Part shown: positions 36,928 through 46,733 of the stretch, piece by piece
How positions within the stretch are numbered: the first letter of the stretch is position 1
Layout: the number at the start of each line of letters is the position of its first letter
Assembly (NCBI RefSeq): GCF_036208045.1
Contig: NZ_CP121472.1
Coordinates: forward strand, 4,537,531 to 4,601,530
Reading direction: 5' to 3'
Origin: Thiorhodovibrio winogradskyi
Lineage (GTDB): Bacteria; Pseudomonadota; Gammaproteobacteria; Chromatiales; Chromatiaceae
Length of the DNA stretch: 64,000 nucleotides
Translations under genes and position numbers: made by a program
Notes under the pieces: model-generated
Databases searched by the model: none
Seen by the model: the letters and a program-made list of their open reading frames with translations, nothing else
Told to the model about the DNA's origin: nothing

Positions 36928-38532
36928 TTAGGTCAAATAATCGATCCCATGCTCTATCGCGCCTATGACGTTCAACTGGTTTTCGCTGCTCTCGGCAAAA
37001 CCAGCCAATACATCAGCACGACCCAGGCTACCTGCATCGAGGCTAGCAACCCAAAAGTCGAATCCACCTTGGTCATACTGTCGGTCGAGCACGTTGCTGT
37101 AGAGTGCCTCAATGTAATCCGTATTGGTAAGATTAGCTCCATAGAGGGAGCGGAATTCCAAGCTCTCCAGAAAATTCCGCGCTACCTCGGTGATCAAGGT
37201 GCCATTGTCCATGACCCCGATCCAGTAGGAAAGCCCTCCAATATCAGGGGAACGATCAAAGGCCGCCTTGTAGATCCGGTAGGCCTGCCCTGCCGTCTCT
37301 CCTATATCGACGTCCAGAGCCACCGCGCCGTCGCTGAAAATGACCCGCTCAATCCCCTCCAGGCGATCAGTTCCATAGCTTCCGCTCCCATCGATCAGCT
37401 GAAAAATGTCCTCCTCGACCCGAGTAACGATAAAACGCGACCGCTCGCCCCAGTAGGTGATAGCATCTAGCAGTTCCGCTCCAATAATGGTGTCGTCCCC
37501 GGCGCTGCCCGTGAAGCGATTCTCAATACCGGCGATGCCCCACTGCGTCTCGGACGCGCCAGGCAAGCTCCCGTCACCCAAGGCAAGTGCGCGCAGCCCG
37601 GAGTAACTATAACTGCCGTCATCGAAGCCAATCGTTTCAATGGTATTGTGGATAAACTGCGAGACGCCGTTGCTTGTCGCCGTGAGCCAATCGCCGCTCG
37701 CTTCGTAGGTATAGGAGGCAGTGCTCCCCAAAAGGGTCAGGGAATCATTCCCGCCTTGTCCATCCCATGCCGCGCTTTCCCATCCCCCGCTGAATGACTC
37801 GTCGTGGGAGGTTCCGGAGTAGTACTTGACCGCCCCATCCACTCCATAATCGCCAGCCAGCCCATCGATACCATAGAGATAGACCAGGGCCGAGATATCA
37901 TACTCTTGAAAGGTACTCTTAAATCCGCCGCTGCCATCGGTATAGGACATGACACTGTTGTCCGTGTTATCCGCGGAAGTGGGCAGCTTAAAGGGAGCTT
38001 CAAACGGGTGCTGCAACCCCAAGGCATGGCCAATCTCGTGGAGTAGCGTCTCGTACCCTTGCGTCCCCTTGACCGGGTTTGCATTCTGGAACGCCCATTC
38101 ATTGTTATCGAGAAAAACACCGCGATCCGTCGTGTACGACGTAATTCTTCCCGAATCCGGCGCATACCTCCAATAGTCGTTGCGCGAGGCTTTTCCGGAG
38201 GTACTGGCGGCGCCCCAGATGTCGCAATAGCCGAACAGGATATCGGCGCTGCCCGAGGCGCTCTCCACGAAGTTGATGCCAGTCACCGCGGCCGCATGGT
38301 CCATGATCTCCCGAGCCGCAGCGCGCTGAACGCTGTTGAACGGGTAGGTGGTATCAGCGGTGACTTCCCGTTCCAAACCTGCGGTGGCGGAAACCTCGAA
38401 GGTGTAACTGACGGTATTGTCGGAACGACTGACGGCCAGCGGGTTGAGATCCACCCGCCCACTGTCGGCACTGATCAATGCATCGATCCAATTGGCATTC
38501 GAGTAGAGCGTGGTTAAATCCGAGATATTCAT
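36928..38532 (-). CDS. Secreted M10-type zinc metalloprotease with DUF4214 C terminus
   Basis: A 534-residue serralysin-like protease. Zinc motif HEIGHALGLQH (H165, E166, H169, H175), with the Met-turn SVMSYTDG downstream. A beta-rich middle region with weak RTX-like segments follows (DGQGGNDSLTLLGS, FTGSAGDDTIIGAELL). The C terminus is a DUF4214 domain (AGQAYRIYKAAFDRSPDIGG ... IEALYSNVLDRQYDQGGFDFW). There is no signal peptide, consistent with type I secretion, but no type I transporter genes are in the window. Serralysin RTX repeats are few here. GAGGA precedes the ATG. Confidence 0.88.
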   Translation of the reverse strand: MNISDLTTLYSNANWIDALISADSGRVDLNPLAVSRSDNTVSYTFEVSATAGLEREVTADTTYPFNSVQRAAAREIMDHAAAVTGINFVESASGSADILFGYCDIWGAASTSGKASRNDYWRYAPDSGRITSYTTDRGVFLDNNEWAFQNANPVKGTQGYETLLHEIGHALGLQHPFEAPFKLPTSADNTDNSVMSYTDGSGGFKSTFQEYDISALVYLYGIDGLAGDYGVDGAVKYYSGTSHDESFSGGWESAAWDGQGGNDSLTLLGSTASYTYEASGDWLTATSNGVSQFIHNTIETIGFDDGSYSYSGLRALALGDGSLPGASETQWGIAGIENRFTGSAGDDTIIGAELLDAITYWGERSRFIVTRVEEDIFQLIDGSGSYGTDRLEGIERVIFSDGAVALDVDIGETAGQAYRIYKAAFDRSPDIGGLSYWIGVMDNGTLITEVARNFLESLEFRSLYGANLTNTDYIEALYSNVLDRQYDQGGFDFWVASLDAGSLGRADVLAGFAESSENQLNVIGAIEHGIDYLT

Positions 38533-38866
38533 AGAATCCTCGACACATGTATAGTTTCCAGCTCGTCGCGGAAAACCACTGACGCGACATTTAGGGGCTG
38601 AGACAGCACGAAGGTGCCCACCCTTTGTCTAGGCATAGCTCAAGCATAGTTCAAAGCAGCAAAGCCGTCCCTGGGCTCGAAAGCCTTCGGAGTAACCGAG
38701 TGAAAGGTGGCGCCGTCACAAAAACATCATAGAAAGCTGCCAAGCTCTTGCGCTGGTGCGTTTCCATGGCTCACGAACAGCCCTGTTCGCCTGACGTCAT
38801 CCGCGTTCCGCGACCCCTTCACCAATAGTATTAGGTTGCTGCTCCCAGCGAGAGAGGTTTTTTCAC
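38533..38866. other. Intergenic region between divergent secreted-protein genes
   Basis: Must hold the promoters of both flanking genes. Short direct repeats CATAGCTCAAG and CATAGTTCAAAG occur near 38634-38658. I see no clear promoter pair or coding frame. Confidence 0.35.
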
Positions 38867-41800
38867 ATGAGCGATTCCAGCTTGCAAGTCTTCCAGCACC
38901 CTGGCCTGTCCCTGAACCTGATTCACAGATTCGACCCCGGATCGGGCGAGGCCGGGGCCGAAAGTGTTGTGGCAGAAAGCAATGTCCTTTTTGTCACCAA
39001 TGGCGCAGACGCGCGTATTGAAATATTTAGCCCCGGAATCGAAGGCAGCCTCGCGCGGATCGATCTGAGTGCCACCCCGGGGTTTGACGACCTCACCTCG
39101 GTCGCCGCGAAAAATGGTCTGGTCGCGGTCGCGATCAAACTCGTCGACAGCGAGGGTAACCTCGCGCCGGGCAAGGTTGCCATTTACGATGCCAGCGATC
39201 TCGGCGATATCCGCTTGCTGGAACAGATCGAAGTCGGCTTCCTGCCGGACATGTTGACCTTCTCAGAGGATGGCAAACAGCTCTACGTAGCCATTGAGGG
39301 AGAGGCAGTCGAGAGCGTTGCAACACCTGGCGGCGTGACCATCATCGACTTACCAACAGACTATGATGGCAGCACCGTGCCAGCGACCGCGACCTTCGTC
39401 GGCTTCAGTGAGTTCGACAGTCAGATCGAAGCTCTGCGCGCCCAGGGCGTGCGCATCTTTCCTGGAGAGGCACCCTCGACAGACTTCGAGCCGGAATACA
39501 TCGCCATCGACCCGACCACCGGCGACCTGCTCGTTACCCTCCAGGAGGCCAACACAGTCGCGCGCATCGACCCGACGGCCAAAACCGTTCTCGCCCTCTA
39601 TCCCATGGGCATACGCGATCACAGCCAGGACGGCAACGGCCTCGATCCCTCCGACCGCGACGACGGCATCAACATCGCCAATTGGCCAGTCTTCGGCATG
39701 CCGATGCCCGACGCCATCGCCACCTTCCAGGTCGACGGCCAGACCTACTACATCACCGCCAACGAGGGTGACGCGCGTGACCTGGCGGAAAACGAGGCGC
39801 GCATCAAGGATCTCACGCTCGACCCGACCGCCTTCCCCGACGCCGCCACTCTGCAGGAAGACGAAAACCTCGGCCGCCTTCAAGTATCAACCTTCGACGG
39901 AGACACCGACAACGACGGTGACCAGGACGCGCTCTTCTCCTACGGTTCGCGCTCCTTCAGCATTTACGACGCAGACGGCAACCTGGTCTTCGACAGCGGG
40001 GACCACCTCGAACAGCTCATCTCCGCGCGCGCGCCCTGGCGGTTCAACAACGACGACGGTGAGCCCATCGCCACCGAAGGCGACAACCGCTCCGACGCCA
40101 AGGGACCGGAACCAGAGGCGGTCGCGGTGCTTGAAGTCGAGGGTCGCGTGTTGGCTTTCATCGGCCTTGAGCGCGATTCCGGCGTCGCCGCCTACGACGT
40201 CACCGACCCCAGGGCCCCCGTCTTTCTCGATTACATCGATGGCTTCGCCGCCGGCGATATTGCCCCGGAAACCATCGCCGTTATCAACGCCCAGGACAGC
40301 GGCACCGGCAACCCGCAGATCGCCATCGCCTACGAGGGCAGCGGCACCACGAGCGTCTACGATATTAACCAGGCCGCCTACAGCCTCGAGCTGCTGCACC
40401 TGACCGACCAGGAGGCCGCCTACGGCGCCATCGAGGACGCCCCGCGCCTATCCGGCGTGCTCAACGCACTCAAGGCCCAGGATCTTGGCAATGACGGCAT
40501 GGAGGACAACACCCTGGTACTCTCCTCCGGCGACGCCATCATCCCTGGCCTGTTCTTCAGCGCCTCGGCGGACGTCTATGGCGAGGCCGGTGTGGCCGAT
40601 ATCCTGATCCAAAATGAACTCGGCGTTCAGGCAATCGCCTTCGGCAACCACGAATTCGACTTCGGCACCGAATTCCTTGCCAGCCTGATCGACGGCAGCG
40701 CGGCGGAAGACTTTTCCGGAACCGCCATGCCCTACCTGTCCGGCAACCTCGACTTCAGCACCGACCCCAACCTCGCCGGCCTGGTGGTATCCGACGCCCA
40801 GGCACCACGGGCGAATAGCATCGCCGCCTCCACTTACTTCGAGGTTGGCGGCGAGAAGATCGGTGTACTCGGCGCCACCACACCAACGCTCGCCAGCATC
40901 TCCTCCCCCGGCACCGTCGGCATTCAGCCCGCGGGTTTCAGCACCAACCCCACGCCCGAGGATCTCGACGCCCTCGCCGCCGTTATCCAGGCGGATGTCG
41001 ATGCGCTCCTTGCCGCGCATCCCGACATGGACAAAGTCATACTGCTTGCGCACATGCAGCAAATCAGCATCGAACAGGAACTGGCCACCCGCCTCAGCGA
41101 CGTCGACATCATCGTCGCCGGCGGTTCCAACACGCGCCTGTTCGACGGCAACGATAGCCTTCGCGCCGGAGACACCGACCAGGGTCCCTACCCGATCTTC
41201 ACTACCGATAGCGACGGCAACCCCATCGCCGTCGTCAACACCGACGGCAGTTACAAATACTTGGGCCGCCTGGTCATCGACTTCGACGCCAATGGCCACA
41301 TCCTACCCGGGAGTTACGACCCCACCGTCAGCGGCGCCTACGCCACCGACGCCGCCGGACTGGCGGCGCTCGACGCCGAAAGCCTCATCGACCCCGACAT
41401 TCAGAACATTGCCAACGCCATCGAGGACGCCATCCTGGCCAAGGAGTCCAATGTCTTTGGCCTCAGCGAGGTGTTCCTTAACGGCAATCGCTCCGGCGGC
41501 TCAACCGACGGCGTGCGCACCCAGGAGACCAACCTCGGAAATCTCACCGCCGACGCAAACCTCGCCATCGCCAACCAGATAGCGGTGGAACGCGGTGAAA
41601 CCGAAGCAGTCGTGCTCTCAATCAAGAACGGCGGCGGGATCCGCGCATCCATCGGCCAGACAGTGGTTCCCCCCGGTGGCACCGAGGCACAACGCCTGCC
41701 GAACGAGGAAATCCCGGGCGTCAAACCCGCTGGCGGCATCAGCGAGAACGACATCGCCACAACCCTGGCATTCAACAACGGACTGACACTCATGACCCTG

Positions 41801-43117
41801 ACCGGCGCGGAAATCGCCGCCCTCTTTGAACATGGGATCGGCGGCCTGCCAGATGCCTCCGGCCGTTTCCCACAGATCTCAGGCGCCAAATTCAGCTTCG
41901 ACCCCGACGCGCCAGCCGGGGAGCGCCTGATCAACGCTAGTCTGTTCGACGACAAGGGTGACCTCCTCGCCGATCTGGTCCGTGATGGCGAATTGGTCGA
42001 AGCCAACGCCAACGCCACCTTCCGGGTGGTGACGCTAAACTTCCTCGCCGAGCCACGATTCGATGACGCTGGCAACTACATCGGCGGCGGCGACGGTTAT
42101 CCCTTCCCCAACACCAACACCGACCCAAGTGTTGGTGCCGTCGCCGACCCATCGGTCGTCGCCCGCATCAACCTGGTGCAACTCGCTGAGGACGACACCA
42201 CTACCGCCGACGGCAATGCCACCTTCGCGCCCGATGGCAGCGAGCAGGACGCATTGGCAGAGTACCTTTACGACAACTTCATGACCACGCCCTATGCCGA
42301 GGCCGATGTCGAAGCCGCCTGGGATACGAGAATCCGTAACATCGATCCGCATCGCGGCGACGCCAGCACGGATCCAGGCGACGGCACCCTGATTAAGGGC
42401 GTTAGTGTCCTCGGCGGCGACGGGGATAACCTGTTCGTGGGCAGTGCCGGCGACGACATCTTCGAGGGCGGTGCTGGCAACGACAGCTTCACCGGCTTGG
42501 GCGACCAGAGTGGAGATTTCTTCTACGGCGGAGATGGCATCGACATCGCCGTTTTTCGCGGCGTCCTTGCCGATTACAGCATCAGCGCCTCGGATGCAAT
42601 CACTGATTTGCGCGGCGGCACCGAAAAGCTCAATGGCCTGGTGGTGGTCGACCAGCAATCCGGTCGGGACGGCACCGACTACCTCGTCGGCACCGAGCGT
42701 CTAGCCTTCGAGGATGTCAGTCTCGCCTTTGACATTGATGGGTCCGCGGGCCAGGCTTACCGTCTCTACGAGGCGGCTTTTGGGCGCACCCCTGACTTGA
42801 CTGGCATCGGTCACTTCATTGGCCAACTGGATGCCGGCGTTTCGCTGACACAAATCGCCCAGTCTTTCATCGACAGCGCCGAGTTCTTTTCACGCAATGG
42901 CGCAAATCCCAACAACGCTGAATTCATCACGGCAATCTACGCAAACATCCTTGATCGCGCCCCTGACACCAAGGGTCTCGCGTTTTGGGACGACGCGCTG
43001 GAAAACGGCTTGAGCCGCGCGCATTTCCTGGTGAACATTTCAGAGTCGGCGGAAAGTCAAGAGAACGTCATCGAGTTAATCGGAAGCGGAATCCAATATC
43101 TGGACCTCCCGCTCTAA
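38867..43117 (+). CDS. Choice-of-anchor-I / 5'-nucleotidase fusion with DUF4214 C terminus
   Basis: A 1416-residue secreted protein. Residues 1 to about 500 form a choice-of-anchor-I beta-propeller-like domain (LARIDLSATPGFDDLTSVA, VGFLPDMLTFSEDGKQLYVA). Residues about 505-1160 are a metallophosphatase plus 5'-nucleotidase C-terminal domain (ELLHLTDQEA, LSSGDAIIPG, AIAFGNHEFDFGTEF, VLSIKNGGGIRAS). The first metal motif is DQE rather than the usual DxH of UshA. A short RTX-like segment (GGDGDNLFVGSAGDDIFEGG) and a DUF4214 domain close the protein. No signal peptide, so type I secretion is likely. AGAGAGG precedes the ATG. Probably frees phosphate from extracellular nucleotides. Confidence 0.87.
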   Translation: MSDSSLQVFQHPGLSLNLIHRFDPGSGEAGAESVVAESNVLFVTNGADARIEIFSPGIEGSLARIDLSATPGFDDLTSVAAKNGLVAVAIKLVDSEGNLAPGKVAIYDASDLGDIRLLEQIEVGFLPDMLTFSEDGKQLYVAIEGEAVESVATPGGVTIIDLPTDYDGSTVPATATFVGFSEFDSQIEALRAQGVRIFPGEAPSTDFEPEYIAIDPTTGDLLVTLQEANTVARIDPTAKTVLALYPMGIRDHSQDGNGLDPSDRDDGINIANWPVFGMPMPDAIATFQVDGQTYYITANEGDARDLAENEARIKDLTLDPTAFPDAATLQEDENLGRLQVSTFDGDTDNDGDQDALFSYGSRSFSIYDADGNLVFDSGDHLEQLISARAPWRFNNDDGEPIATEGDNRSDAKGPEPEAVAVLEVEGRVLAFIGLERDSGVAAYDVTDPRAPVFLDYIDGFAAGDIAPETIAVINAQDSGTGNPQIAIAYEGSGTTSVYDINQAAYSLELLHLTDQEAAYGAIEDAPRLSGVLNALKAQDLGNDGMEDNTLVLSSGDAIIPGLFFSASADVYGEAGVADILIQNELGVQAIAFGNHEFDFGTEFLASLIDGSAAEDFSGTAMPYLSGNLDFSTDPNLAGLVVSDAQAPRANSIAASTYFEVGGEKIGVLGATTPTLASISSPGTVGIQPAGFSTNPTPEDLDALAAVIQADVDALLAAHPDMDKVILLAHMQQISIEQELATRLSDVDIIVAGGSNTRLFDGNDSLRAGDTDQGPYPIFTTDSDGNPIAVVNTDGSYKYLGRLVIDFDANGHILPGSYDPTVSGAYATDAAGLAALDAESLIDPDIQNIANAIEDAILAKESNVFGLSEVFLNGNRSGGSTDGVRTQETNLGNLTADANLAIANQIAVERGETEAVVLSIKNGGGIRASIGQTVVPPGGTEAQRLPNEEIPGVKPAGGISENDIATTLAFNNGLTLMTLTGAEIAALFEHGIGGLPDASGRFPQISGAKFSFDPDAPAGERLINASLFDDKGDLLADLVRDGELVEANANATFRVVTLNFLAEPRFDDAGNYIGGGDGYPFPNTNTDPSVGAVADPSVVARINLVQLAEDDTTTADGNATFAPDGSEQDALAEYLYDNFMTTPYAEADVEAAWDTRIRNIDPHRGDASTDPGDGTLIKGVSVLGGDGDNLFVGSAGDDIFEGGAGNDSFTGLGDQSGDFFYGGDGIDIAVFRGVLADYSISASDAITDLRGGTEKLNGLVVVDQQSGRDGTDYLVGTERLAFEDVSLAFDIDGSAGQAYRLYEAAFGRTPDLTGIGHFIGQLDAGVSLTQIAQSFIDSAEFFSRNGANPNNAEFITAIYANILDRAPDTKGLAFWDDALENGLSRAHFLVNISESAESQENVIELIGSGIQYLDLPL

Positions 43118-43163
43118 AGCGTTCCAGTTCATTGCGCGACTGACGCGCGCACGACAAACCTGG

Positions 43164-43194
43164 CCCGTCGGCGCAAACGCCGACGGGTTTTTTT
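43164..43194 (+). terminator. Intrinsic terminator after the nucleotidase gene
   Basis: A 10-bp perfect stem (CCCGTCGGCG / CGCCGACGGG) with CAAA loop is followed by seven T residues. The opposite strand has no T tract, so it acts on the + strand gene. Confidence 0.93.
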
Positions 43195-43350
43195 GCAGCA
43201 GCAGTCGCCTTTGGCCTTATCTATGATCAAGGCCCAAGGAACAGATTGCATCGACCAAGCCCATCAGCATGCCGTGTTTCAGACAGCCTTAGTCATAACA
43301 TGCTCTCGGGATTGATCATCCGACTCGGTCGAACGCAAAGATCGAAACCG

Positions 43351-45381
43351 TCACTTCAGACCACTGCCGTCAAGCTGGCTAAGCTGTTTGACGGACCAGA
43401 TGGCGCTGACCAAGTCCTCGAAGCTTGGATACAACACTTGATTGCCGTATGCGCTGAGATGATCCGCGTCGAAGAACAACGGTTTCTCGCCATCGAAAGC
43501 CGAGCAGGTCGATCCCGGACAAAGAATTGGGAATGGATCCCAGACGTGCAGTGCGGGAAAACGTTGCTGGAGCCTTTGTAACGAGTCCATCACTCCGGCG
43601 CGATGCTCCACAAGCATTTCCCGCGGCATCGTCATGCCGCCGGCACAAATGGGGTTATGACGGTTGAACCAGTCCGCGCAACGAAAGGGAGGAGCGAGAA
43701 ACACCGGCTTTGGCGCATCAATGACCACCTCAAGCCCCTGCTTCAGCAATCGCTCGAGCAGATAGTTGGCTTCCTCAAGCGCCTTCTCACGATCCGCAAC
43801 ACTGTCCCGGGCAGCGATCACCTGATCACGCGGAAAAACCGCGTACTGATCCACAAAACGGTACATACGAAGCGCAGCCAGGAAGACGATGTCACCCGGC
43901 AGGGCGCGCCCCTCAATCCGCTGCAAAGCTTGTTCGACCAAGTCCACGCAAGCGGGGCCCGCATTCCTGAGCAGACTAGCCGGAGTGCATGCTCCGGCAA
44001 AGTCAATCGTGGTCACGACCCCACGGCGCTCGCTAAGCGCTTGCAGCATGGTGGCATAGGCACCAGCATGCGAGTCCCCAAGCGCAAAGAGTTGGCGGCC
44101 TTGAAGATCTTGTTCATGACTGCCGGTCGCCCCCGGCCAAGCGAGGGGATACCACAATTCCCTATCCTTGGTGACACTGAGACTCAGTTGCGCACGTGAA
44201 TTTAGCATTTCCTGCGCGACAGAAAACGACAACACGATGGTTGCGACGCCAGCAGTCACCGTCTTCCAGTTTGCCTGTCGCCGGCTCCACCCGTTCCGCC
44301 TCACCGGCACCTCGACAAAGCGATAGGAAGCCTCCGCGAGCAAGAAAGACAGCAAGACAGCCATCAACAACTGCCACCCATATTCCAACCCGAGGGTCCA
44401 ACGCATCATTACATAGACAGGCCAGTGCCACAGGTACAGTGAATAGGAAATCTTCCCGACATGAATGGCCGCGGGATGTTCCAACAGACGTTGGGGCCAA
44501 GGCTTGGCCGCCTTGTCAGCTGCCACGGCAATCGCCGCGATGACAAGAGAGGTGCCCAAAACTGCCGGCAGCGCCCATGGAAAGGGCATCGCCCCTTTAT
44601 CGGACCAGCCGAGCCCAAACATGACCAAACCAAGCCCCGCTGTCAAAAAGAGTATTCGCTGCGTCTCGTTGCGCGCAATCAACACCCCCCTTTGGTGCAA
44701 CTTAAACAGGAGGCCGCCCGCGGCAAGCTCCCAAAATCGACTCGGCAGAAGGTAAAACGCATGATCAAGGGATCGCGGAGTCTCCCACCACGCATACACC
44801 AGTGACGCGGCCATTAGCACCACCAGTAAGGCCTCGGCACTCAGGCCAGCCAAGCCCCGGCGGTGTCGAAAATGAATCCAGACAAAAAAGATCAGCGGAA
44901 ACACCACATAGAACTGTTCTTCGACCCCGAGCGACCAAGTGTGCGTAAAAGGATTGAACTCCGCGCGCGGAGAAAAGTAGCCGTCATCGAACAGCACCAG
45001 AGCGACGTTGCTAACGCCGAAAAAGGCGAACAATCCGGTCCTATGGCTCGTTTCGCTAAGCCATGCCTCGGGAATCAAGGCAATGCTCGCCAGCATCACC
45101 AGCAACAGGCAAAGGATCAATGCCGGAAAGATGCGCAGAATGCGGCGCGCGTAAAAACCGAGCGTAAAACTCAGGAAATGCCTCGCCTGGTCACGCGCCA
45201 AAGAACCGCTCACCACATACCCGGAAATAACAAAAAAGATGTCGACCCCCGTGAAACCGCCGGGCAGCCAGCGCGGTTCCAAGTGGTAGACAAGTACGGC
45301 CATGACAGCCAACGCACGCAGTCCGTCGATACTAGGAATGTACCGCCCACGCCCTCTCCCCAACACCCCAGAATCTGTCAT
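43351..45381 (-). CDS. OafA-like acyltransferase with C-terminal SGNH domain
   Basis: A 676-residue polysaccharide or lipid O-acetyltransferase. The N-terminal acyltransferase-3 membrane domain starts YIPSIDGLRALAVMAVLVYHLEP and contains GVDIFFVISGYV, RILRIFPALI and HTWSLGVEEQFYVVFP, within about ten helices. The C-terminal periplasmic SGNH-like domain has LFALGDSHAGAY (GDSH, Ser near residue 437) and the C-terminal Asp/His pair DADHLSAYG. It probably O-acetylates a surface glycan. It sits between the secreted nucleotidase and two DUF4214 proteins, suggesting a surface-related island. Confidence 0.9.
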   Translation of the reverse strand: MTDSGVLGRGRGRYIPSIDGLRALAVMAVLVYHLEPRWLPGGFTGVDIFFVISGYVVSGSLARDQARHFLSFTLGFYARRILRIFPALILCLLLVMLASIALIPEAWLSETSHRTGLFAFFGVSNVALVLFDDGYFSPRAEFNPFTHTWSLGVEEQFYVVFPLIFFVWIHFRHRRGLAGLSAEALLVVLMAASLVYAWWETPRSLDHAFYLLPSRFWELAAGGLLFKLHQRGVLIARNETQRILFLTAGLGLVMFGLGWSDKGAMPFPWALPAVLGTSLVIAAIAVAADKAAKPWPQRLLEHPAAIHVGKISYSLYLWHWPVYVMMRWTLGLEYGWQLLMAVLLSFLLAEASYRFVEVPVRRNGWSRRQANWKTVTAGVATIVLSFSVAQEMLNSRAQLSLSVTKDRELWYPLAWPGATGSHEQDLQGRQLFALGDSHAGAYATMLQALSERRGVVTTIDFAGACTPASLLRNAGPACVDLVEQALQRIEGRALPGDIVFLAALRMYRFVDQYAVFPRDQVIAARDSVADREKALEEANYLLERLLKQGLEVVIDAPKPVFLAPPFRCADWFNRHNPICAGGMTMPREMLVEHRAGVMDSLQRLQQRFPALHVWDPFPILCPGSTCSAFDGEKPLFFDADHLSAYGNQVLYPSFEDLVSAIWSVKQLSQLDGSGLK

Positions 45382-45479
45382 GTCTGTCCTGACGATTGTA
45401 GATTCATCCAGTTACCCTGAACCACTTAGGACATTGCGCTTGCAATGACCCAGCACGACCAAGCACGCACACTTCAGGA

Positions 45480-46415
45480 TCAAAAGAACCAGTCGTCTCC
45501 CACCTGATACAGCGTATCCACATAGGCCGCCTGACTGCGATTTTCCGTGCTGTCGGCAAAGAACATCAGAACCTCTTCTCGAGCAAGCCCGCGCTGCGCC
45601 ATCGCATCTTCCCAATAGGCAAAACCCGCCGTGTCGGGCAGTCTGCCCAGAACATTTTCGTACATAACACCAAGGAACCTCTGCGCCGACATGACATCGT
45701 CGTCGCCATAACGGTTTGTGAATTCCGGCGAATCAAGAAAAGCACCGGCGATCAACTCGAGCGACATGCCGTTGGCACGCTGATCGATCCAGAAATTCAA
45801 GCCATGGACATCCGGATCTCTTCCCAGACCCGCACTATAGAGCAGCGCGACAGTTGTTGCCTCCGACCGCGTGATTTCAACACCTGGATAGACTTCATAA
45901 TGTGCCGCCCAAGCGCCAGCTTGCAAGATCATGCTGTCCAAGTACTGTGGATCCCCGAACAAGGCCTCGGATGAGAGATGTCCAAGCGCTTCTGGCGAGG
46001 ACTCGATGATCTGTCGATACTCCTCGTAACTAAATGTGCCCAAACTTGTCGACATGGTCTCGATGCGATTAGCGGGATCCTTCCAGTCCAAAAAAAGAAC
46101 ACCCGATGTCAGCGACAGATTAAAGATGCCAAAATGCCTTTCGTCCACCAGAAAGCCCAGATAGGGTTCAGTCATTGCCCCGGTAATCTCGTAAAAGACA
46201 TCATCCGGGGAATTGCCCGCGTCTTGAATAATGGTAATAGAACCTGGGCGAGCGGCATAGTAATCCCCGCCTGAACCTCCAACGAAATAGGCGTTGTTGG
46301 CATTATCATTCAAAAACCAGTCGGCTCCAGCCGAACCGAAATAAATGCTGTCGTCTTCCGCGTTGAAGCTATCAGCACCATGAGTGCCAACTTCCACTAG
46401 ATAAGATCCAATCAT
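45480..46415 (-). CDS. Small RTX-like protein with DUF4214 domain, copy 1
   Basis: A 311-residue protein. The N-terminal part is RTX-like (GTHGADSFNAEDDSIYFGSAG, FVGGSGGDYYAARPG). The central part has no recognised fold. The C-terminal DUF4214 is well formed: TVALLYSAGLGRDPDVHGLNFW, IAGAFLDSPEF, FLGVMYENVLGRLPDTAGFAYW and VLMFFADSTENR. It lacks a signal peptide. It is paralogous to the protein at 46734-47681 along its full length. No enzymatic domain, so it may be a surface-layer or adhesive component. Confidence 0.8.
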   Translation of the reverse strand: MIGSYLVEVGTHGADSFNAEDDSIYFGSAGADWFLNDNANNAYFVGGSGGDYYAARPGSITIIQDAGNSPDDVFYEITGAMTEPYLGFLVDERHFGIFNLSLTSGVLFLDWKDPANRIETMSTSLGTFSYEEYRQIIESSPEALGHLSSEALFGDPQYLDSMILQAGAWAAHYEVYPGVEITRSEATTVALLYSAGLGRDPDVHGLNFWIDQRANGMSLELIAGAFLDSPEFTNRYGDDDVMSAQRFLGVMYENVLGRLPDTAGFAYWEDAMAQRGLAREEVLMFFADSTENRSQAAYVDTLYQVGDDWFF

Positions 46416-46733
46416 TGTGACTTTCCTGTTTCAATCTTTACCAAGATACTGACACACACCGCCGCGGAAGACAGTGAAAGCGCGCGGAGCGCGCATTCGC
46501 CGTCATAAGGGCTTCCAACCTTGATGGTCACGCGCCAGGATGGCCTCTTGAGGCAAGCGGACAACCCACGTTGGCCTATCGTTTTCCCAGGACTTGAAGG
46601 AACACAACAACATCCATCCACCACCCTGCCGCAACCGGCACCTCAATAATGTCGAACCATCCATTTTATCAGCGAAAAAGTTATCAGCGAAAAAAATATT
46701 AGCGAAAAAGGCGCGCAAAGTGAATAGCGCGCA
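46416..46733. other. Intergenic region with decayed repeat and 15-bp triplication
   Basis: Separates the two DUF4214 paralogues. It contains a sequence (46506-46560, around GGCTTCCAACC ... CGCGCCAGGATGGCC) related to 48862-48914 and, more distantly, to the internal part of the 133-bp element. The triplication at 46666-46710 is listed separately. No gene is supported. Confidence 0.45.
46666..46710. repeat. Three tandem 15-bp units
   Basis: Units TTATCAGCGAAAAAG, TTATCAGCGAAAAAA and ATATTAGCGAAAAAG are contiguous. They lie about 25 bp before (on the minus strand, after) the downstream end of the 46734 gene. Confidence 0.85.

Noticed and set aside
43246-43581. + strand ORF near the nucleotidase terminator
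   Set aside because: Antisense to the acyltransferase 3' end, no family match.
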